From Bacteroidales bacterium (GTDB lineage: Bacteria > Bacteroidota > Bacteroidia > Bacteroidales > 4484-276): 10,359 nt of DNA. The DNA is taken from positions 1 to 10,359 of the forward strand of contig JAGYLT010000062.1 of NCBI GenBank assembly GCA_018400545.1. The letters are read 5' to 3'. Positions 6,429-10,359 of this stretch are shown piece after piece; the stretch's first letter is position 1, and the number at the start of each line of letters is the position of its first letter. Made by a program: the position numbers and the translations under genes. Under the pieces are notes generated by a model, which was not told the DNA's origin, did not search any database, and saw only the letters and a list, made by a program, of their open reading frames with translations.

Positions 6429-7502
6429 ATGAAGAAACACAATTTTTATGCTGGGCCTTCGATTCTTCCGCAATTTACGTTGGATGAAACCATCAAGGCG
6501 ATTAAAGATTTTGCCGGTACAGGCCTTTCTATTATGGAAATTTCGCACAGGAGCAAGGAATTTGTTGCTGTGATGGATGAAGCGCAGGATTTGTTCCGCG
6601 AGTTACTGAATATCCCGGAAGGATATTCGGTTTTATTCCTTGGCGGTGGCGCCAGCACGCAGTTTGCGATGGTGCCCTACAACCTGATGAAGAAAAAAGC
6701 AGCTTATCTGAACACAGGCTCATGGTCCACCAAAGCCATCAAAGAAGCGAAATTCTTTGGTGAAGTTGTTGAGGTTGGATCATCAAAAGACAAAACCTTC
6801 AGCTATATTCCAAAGGGCTGGACTTTGCCTGAAGATGCCGATTATTTCCACATTACCACCAACAACACCATTTATGGTACCGAAATCCGTGAGGACTTTG
6901 ATGTACCCATGCATCTCGTAGCAGATATGTCATCGGACATTTTTAGCCGTCCGGTGGATATATCAAAATATGCCATTATTTACGGTGGTGCACAAAAGAA
7001 CCTGGCCCCGGCCGGTGTAACTTTTGTTATCGTGCGCAATGATGTTTTGGGAAAAGTGGATCGCGATATCCCCACCATGCTGAATTATCAGACCCATATC
7101 GATAAAGGCTCCATGTTTAATACGCCTCCGGTACTTCCGGTTTTCTCCGCATTGCAAACCCTTAAATGGCTGAAGCAGCAAGGTGGTGTGGCTGAGATGG
7201 AAAAAATCAACCTGAAAAAAGCCGGACTGCTCTATGATGAGATCGATCGCAACCCGATGTTTAAATGCACAGTTGGCGACCCTGGCGACCGTTCGATCAT
7301 GAATATTTGCTTTGTGATGAGCGAAGGTTTTGAGGCATTTGAAAAAGAATTTCTGGAGTTTGCCGGAACGAAAGGGCTCTTAGGTTTGAAAGGACACCGC
7401 TCAGTTGGCGGATTCAGGGCTTCAACTTACAATGCTTTGCCAACTGAGAGTGTACAGGCACTTGTGGATACCATGAAGGAATTTGAAAAGATGAAAGCTT
7501 AA
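6429..7502 (+). CDS. serC: Phosphoserine aminotransferase SerC
   Basis: A 357-aa PLP-dependent enzyme that converts 3-phosphohydroxypyruvate and glutamate to phosphoserine and 2-oxoglutarate, the second step of serine synthesis. The enzyme class also serves pyridoxal phosphate synthesis in some bacteria. Visible landmarks: N-terminal [10 protein letters not shown] (5-14), [12 protein letters not shown] (34-45), LGGGAS (71-76, PLP phosphate contact), [10 protein letters not shown] (143-152), [11 protein letters not shown] (165-175), the Schiff-base lysine K190 in [12 protein letters not shown] (185-196), and [15 protein letters not shown] (322-336) near the C-terminus. Length and ends are normal for SerC. 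The start has no purine-rich ribosome site, as is common in Bacteroidota. Only 12 bases separate it from serA, so the two are almost certainly co-transcribed. Confidence 0.97.
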   Translation: MKKHNFYAGPSILPQFTLDETIKAIKDFAGTGLSIMEISHRSKEFVAVMDEAQDLFRELLNIPEGYSVLFLGGGASTQFAMVPYNLMKKKAAYLNTGSWSTKAIKEAKFFGEVVEVGSSKDKTFSYIPKGWTLPEDADYFHITTNNTIYGTEIREDFDVPMHLVADMSSDIFSRPVDISKYAIIYGGAQKNLAPAGVTFVIVRNDVLGKVDRDIPTMLNYQTHIDKGSMFNTPPVLPVFSALQTLKWLKQQGGVAEMEKINLKKAGLLYDEIDRNPMFKCTVGDPGDRSIMNICFVMSEGFEAFEKEFLEFAGTKGLLGLKGHRSVGGFRASTYNALPTESVQALVDTMKEFEKMKA

Positions 7503-7514
7503 AATTAAAAAAAG

Positions 7515-8438
7515 ATGAAAAAAATTTTAGTTGCAACCGTTAAGCCATTTGCTCCTGCTGCCGTAAACGCAATCAAAGAAGTTGCTGATAAAGCAGGCTA
7601 TGGTGTAGAATTGCTTGAAAAATACGAATCTCAGGACGACCTGATTGAGGCTGTTGCCGATGCGGATGCTATGATCATTCGCAGCGATAAGGCCACAAAA
7701 GAAGTGATAGAAGCTGCCAAAAACCTGAAGGTGATCGTCAGGGCCGGGGCCGGATACGATAACATCGACCTGGAAGCCTGCACTGCAAAAGGGGTGGTAG
7801 CCATGAATACACCCGGTCAAAACTCAAATGCCGTTGCTGAGCTCGCCATGGGCATGATGGTTTTGATGGCACGTAACAACTACAACGGAAAAGCCGGCAC
7901 CGAGCTCAAAGGGAAAACCATTGGAATTCACGCATATGGCAATGTTGGGAAATATGTTGCCGGAATCGCACATGGATTTGGTATGCATGTAATGGCTTAC
8001 GATCCTTTTATTGACAACCAGATTATGATTGATGACGGGGTTACCCCGGTTGACACCGCTGAGGAGTTGTACAGTAAGTGTCAGTATGTTTCGCTTCATA
8101 TTCCGGCAAACGAAAAAACCAGAAATTCCATTGGATTTGAGCTGCTCACCAAAATGCCTGAAAATGCGGTGCTTGTAAACACAGCCCGCAAGGAAGTTGT
8201 ACATGAAGCGGAATTAATGAAGGTGTTCGAAGAGCGTCCGGATTTTAAGTATATCTCGGATATCGCCCCGGATTGCAAATCTGAAATTGAAGGAAAATAT
8301 CCCGGCAGGTTCTTTTTTACACCCAAGAAGATGGGTGCCCAGACTGCTGAGGCCAATATCAATGCCGGAATTGCCGGAGCAAATCAGATTATCAATTATT
8401 TCGAAAACGGAGATACAACTTTCCAGGTGAATAAATAA
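7515..8438 (+). CDS. serA: D-3-phosphoglycerate dehydrogenase, short ACT-less type
   Basis: A 307-aa NAD-dependent 2-hydroxyacid dehydrogenase, predicted to oxidise 3-phosphoglycerate to 3-phosphohydroxypyruvate, the first step of serine synthesis. Supporting motifs are RAGAGYDNID (76-85, substrate-binding loop), the dinucleotide motif HAYGNVG (139-145), SLHIPANEKTRN (193-204) and VNTARKEVVHEAEL (221-234) with the conserved Arg225. It ends soon after the catalytic region and lacks the ACT/regulatory domain that gives serine feedback in E. coli SerA. Two departures from the textbook enzyme stand out: the first Gly of the GxGxxG motif is Ala140, and the usual catalytic His of TPHxGxxT is Lys271 in TPKKMGAQT (269-277). 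The same His-to-Lys change is reported, as I recall, for the type III enzymes of Entamoeba and Bacteroidales, which are active. The position next to serC makes the function secure. Confidence 0.93.
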   Translation: MKKILVATVKPFAPAAVNAIKEVADKAGYGVELLEKYESQDDLIEAVADADAMIIRSDKATKEVIEAAKNLKVIVRAGAGYDNIDLEACTAKGVVAMNTPGQNSNAVAELAMGMMVLMARNNYNGKAGTELKGKTIGIHAYGNVGKYVAGIAHGFGMHVMAYDPFIDNQIMIDDGVTPVDTAEELYSKCQYVSLHIPANEKTRNSIGFELLTKMPENAVLVNTARKEVVHEAELMKVFEERPDFKYISDIAPDCKSEIEGKYPGRFFFTPKKMGAQTAEANINAGIAGANQIINYFENGDTTFQVNK

Positions 8439-8506
8439 TAAGTTACATTTTAAGTTTCACCATTTAAACGGCAAAACTTAAGATGAAGATTACATAATAT
8501 TTTTAT

Positions 8507-8514
8507 TAATTTTG
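8507..8514 (+). promoter_or_regulatory. Promoter-like -7 box between serA and the four-helix-bundle gene
   Basis: TAATTTTG followed by CCC is a perfect TAnnTTTG match. It lies 69 bases after the serA stop and directly before a long inverted repeat, so a transcript from it would start near 8521 and carry the hairpin at its very 5' end. No good -33 box was found. The box could serve the four-helix-bundle and DUF1015 genes, or be a chance match. Confidence 0.35.
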
Positions 8515-8521
8515 CCCGGCC

Positions 8522-8564
8522 AAAAATCAGACCTGATGATTGATAGTTATCAGGTCTGATTTTT
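8522..8564 (+). terminator. Perfect 16-bp inverted repeat, probable serC-serA terminator or attenuator
   Basis: AAAAATCAGACCTGAT (8522-8537) pairs perfectly with ATCAGGTCTGATTTTT (8549-8564). The 11 bases between the arms can extend the stem by further A-T and G-U pairs down to a three-base loop. Because the arms begin with five A and end with five T, the structure can act as an intrinsic terminator on either strand. The simplest reading is the terminator of serC-serA. The promoter-like box just before it leaves open an attenuator or a stabilising 5' hairpin for the downstream genes. Confidence 0.75.
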
Positions 8565-8607
8565 AGTAGTTTGACGTTCTATTACAATCACTGAATCTTT
8601 ATTTACT

Positions 8608-9009
8608 ATGGAAGACAACGAAAAGAACATGACATTTTTCAGGTTTGAGGATCTGAGGGTGTATCACAAGGCGCTCGATTACGTGGAATGGGTGCATTCA
8701 AACACCGGGCTGTTCCCAGATAACGAGATGCAAAACCTCACCACCAAGTTTGTAAATGCTGCTCAGGCTATCGCACTGCAAATTGCTGAAGGTTCATCGC
8801 GTAACAAAACCCAATTTATCTATTACCTGAAAATGGCCAAAAGCTCCATCAGGGAATGTGTTGTTTATACATCTATTGCCCGTGGATTGAATTATATGAC
8901 CGATACCACCACGGACGAATCACGCGGCCAGTTGATGGAACTCACCAAAATGATTGGCGCGCTTATCGGCTCGCTGCAGCGCAGCACCAACAATTACGAC
9001 GATAAATAA
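8608..9009 (+). CDS. Four-helix-bundle protein, S23/IVS family
   Basis: A 133-aa protein of the family first seen as an open frame inside intervening sequences of 23S rRNA genes (S23), related in fold to the Avd accessory protein of diversity-generating retroelements. The family signature is clear: FRFEDLRVYHKALDYVEWVH (11-30), AIALQIAEGSSR (54-65) and FIYYLKMAKSSIRECVVY (70-87), all predicted helical, with a fourth helix at about 104-126. No membrane segment or signal peptide is seen. It is not inside an rRNA gene here; it stands between serA and DUF1015, 41 bases before the latter with no terminator between, so those two are probably co-transcribed. Its biochemical role is unknown; binding of nucleic acid or a partner protein is suggested only by relatives. 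Confidence 0.88.
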   Translation: MEDNEKNMTFFRFEDLRVYHKALDYVEWVHSNTGLFPDNEMQNLTTKFVNAAQAIALQIAEGSSRNKTQFIYYLKMAKSSIRECVVYTSIARGLNYMTDTTTDESRGQLMELTKMIGALIGSLQRSTNNYDDK

Positions 9010-9050
9010 ACAGATATTTACGAATCACATCAAAAAGATAAATCAGAAAA

Positions 9051-10301
9051 ATGGCAAAACTTAAAGCTTTTAAAGGGTTAAGACCACCCAAAGATATTGC
9101 AGAAAAAGTGGCTTCACGCCCTTACGACGTGCTTAATTCTGAAGAGGCCAGGGAAGAAGCAAAAGGTAATGATTACTCCCTGCTCCACATTATCAAACCT
9201 GAAATTGATCTGCCGGAAGGCATCGATCTTTATTCACAGGAAGTTTACGATAAAGCCCGCGAAAATTTTAATGGCTTCCGTGAGAAGGGCTGGTTGAAAC
9301 CTGATGAAGGGGAATACCTCTACATTTATGCCCAAACCATGAATGGCAAAACGCAATACGGCCTGGTGGGCTGCGCTGCCGTGGAGGATTACATGAACAA
9401 CGTAATCAAGAAGCATGAGCTGACCCGTAAAGTCAAAGAGGAAGACCGTATGAAGCATGTTCGTGTGACGAATGCAAACATGGAACCGGTGTTCTTTACT
9501 TATCCCGCTAAGGCTGAGATTGATGAAATTATTGCCGATTGGGTGAAAAACCATGATGCTGAATATGACTTTACTGCAGTTGACGGGTTTGGCCACCATT
9601 TCTGGGCCATTACGGATCAGAAGGTAAATGAAAAGCTGATTGCGTTGTTTTCTGAAATCCCTGCTACCTACGTAGCTGACGGCCACCACCGGACAGCCGC
9701 TGCAGCACTGGTTGGCAATGAGAAAAAACAAAACAATCCCAACCACACCGGCGACGAAGAATACAATTATTTCCTTGCTGTGCATTTCCCGGATAACCAA
9801 CTCACCATTATCGATTACAATCGTGTGATTACTGATTTGAATGGCATGAGTGATGATGAATTCAAGGAAATGCTCTCGAAGAATTTTGTGGTTGAGGAAA
9901 AAGGAGCCGAAATTTACAAACCGGACCACCTGCACAATTTCAGTATGTACCTGGATGGAAAATGGTATTCATTGACTGCCAAAGAAGGCACCTACAATGA
10001 TAATGATCCGATTGGTGTTCTGGATGTGACAATTTTATCCAAACTTGTTTTGGATCCAATTGATATCAAAGATTTACGTACTTCTAACCGCATTGATTTT
10101 GTAGGTGGTATCCGTGGACTGGAAGAATTGAAGAAGCGCGTGGATTCCGGCGAGATGAAAGCAGCATTTGCACTCTATCCTGTTTCCATGAAACAGTTGA
10201 TTGATATTGCCGATACCGGAAACATCATGCCACCAAAAACCACCTGGTTTGAGCCTAAGCTCAGAAGCGGATTGGTAGTTCATTCACTGGATAAAATTTA
10301 A
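9051..10301 (+). CDS. DUF1015 family protein (COG4198), possibly linked to serine metabolism
   Basis: A 416-aa protein of the DUF1015 family, whose members are soluble and mostly uncharacterised. Conserved blocks are visible throughout: FKGLRPP (7-13), ASRPYDVLN (21-29), KHELTRKVKEEDR (121-133), YVADGHHRTAAAAL (207-220), NRVITDLNG (257-265), VGGIRGLEEL (351-360), and the C-terminal PPKTTWFEPKLRSGLVVH (394-411). The length is normal and both ends look complete. The ADGHHR motif resembles the core signature of the ParB/sulfiredoxin-like fold, to which the archaeal free-serine kinase SerK belongs; this resemblance is my reading, not a demonstrated homology. DUF1015 genes commonly sit beside serC and serA in Bacteroidota, which supports a role in serine or phosphoserine metabolism. 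Family call strong, function open. Confidence 0.9.
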   Translation: MAKLKAFKGLRPPKDIAEKVASRPYDVLNSEEAREEAKGNDYSLLHIIKPEIDLPEGIDLYSQEVYDKARENFNGFREKGWLKPDEGEYLYIYAQTMNGKTQYGLVGCAAVEDYMNNVIKKHELTRKVKEEDRMKHVRVTNANMEPVFFTYPAKAEIDEIIADWVKNHDAEYDFTAVDGFGHHFWAITDQKVNEKLIALFSEIPATYVADGHHRTAAAALVGNEKKQNNPNHTGDEEYNYFLAVHFPDNQLTIIDYNRVITDLNGMSDDEFKEMLSKNFVVEEKGAEIYKPDHLHNFSMYLDGKWYSLTAKEGTYNDNDPIGVLDVTILSKLVLDPIDIKDLRTSNRIDFVGGIRGLEELKKRVDSGEMKAAFALYPVSMKQLIDIADTGNIMPPKTTWFEPKLRSGLVVHSLDKI

Positions 10302-10359
10302 ATCTTTTTTTGGGTTTTCAATATCAATTGAGAATTCATTTTAATTACCCCCTCTATCT
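10302..10359 (+). other. Downstream edge of the window
   Basis: This AT-rich sequence after the DUF1015 stop begins with a run of T (10306-10312) but has no hairpin before it. I see no gene start and no convincing terminator in these 58 bases. Confidence 0.4.

Noticed and set aside
8608..9009. Accessory gene (avd) of a diversity-generating retroelement
   Set aside because: No reverse transcriptase, template repeat or variable repeat is in the window, and the protein reads as the S23/IVS branch.
9234..9935. Long minus-strand open frame (233 aa) opposite DUF1015
   Set aside because: It lies wholly inside a well-conserved plus-strand gene, and its translation shows no recognisable family; it is a shadow frame.
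1..10359. Defence island, prophage, insertion sequence or CRISPR array
   Set aside because: No transposase, integrase, phage structural gene, nuclease or regularly spaced repeat was found on either strand; the genes are housekeeping types.

Overview
The window looks like an ordinary chromosomal segment from a member of the Bacteroidota, probably a Bacteroidales/Marinilabiliales-type anaerobe or marine relative. This rests on three things seen in the sequence. Promoter-like TAnnTTTG boxes lie upstream of most transcription units, two of them with a TTG/TTTG box exactly 19 bases further upstream. Purine-rich Shine-Dalgarno sites are weak or absent. The proteins are of Bacteroidota type, for example an RSH protein with RLRDWISAPK-type spelling, a short ACT-less SerA and a serC-serA-DUF1015 cluster. 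No rRNA, tRNA, CRISPR array, insertion sequence or phage gene was seen.

Layout. Positions 17-2440 (minus) hold a long RelA/SpoT homologue with its own promoter. Positions 2612-4383 (minus) hold a compact clpS-nfeD-floA transcription unit that ends in a strong intrinsic terminator; floA is broken by a one-base frameshift. A divergent promoter region at about 4384-4489 separates it from a plus-strand NUDIX hydrolase of the CoA pyrophosphatase type (4490-5125). That gene converges on a minus-strand OsmC-family gene (5173-5589), with a shared hairpin between them. A second divergent region (5590-5754) leads to a plus-strand stand-alone receiver protein (5755-6207). The rest is a plus-strand serine-biosynthesis cluster: serC (6429-7502), serA (7515-8438), a hairpin plus promoter-like region, a four-helix-bundle S23-family gene (8608-9009), and a DUF1015 gene (9051-10301).

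How the genes relate. SerA and SerC catalyse the first two steps of the phosphorylated serine pathway. The phosphatase SerB is not in the window. The DUF1015 protein travels with these genes and carries an ADGHHR motif resembling the ParB/SerK-type signature, so a role in serine or phosphoserine metabolism is a testable guess. NfeD and FloA form a known membrane-microdomain pair. ClpS is the N-degron adaptor of ClpAP/ClpCP-type proteases. The RSH protein makes the (p)ppGpp alarmone.

Most notable points: the RSH protein has lost most hydrolase metal/active-site residues and carries a roughly 78-residue charged insertion inside its synthetase domain; floA has a single-base frameshift; SerA has Lys in place of the usual catalytic His; and a perfect 16-bp inverted repeat abuts a promoter-like box where a four-helix-bundle gene sits between serA and DUF1015. 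I saw no convincing wholly new defence or mobile system.
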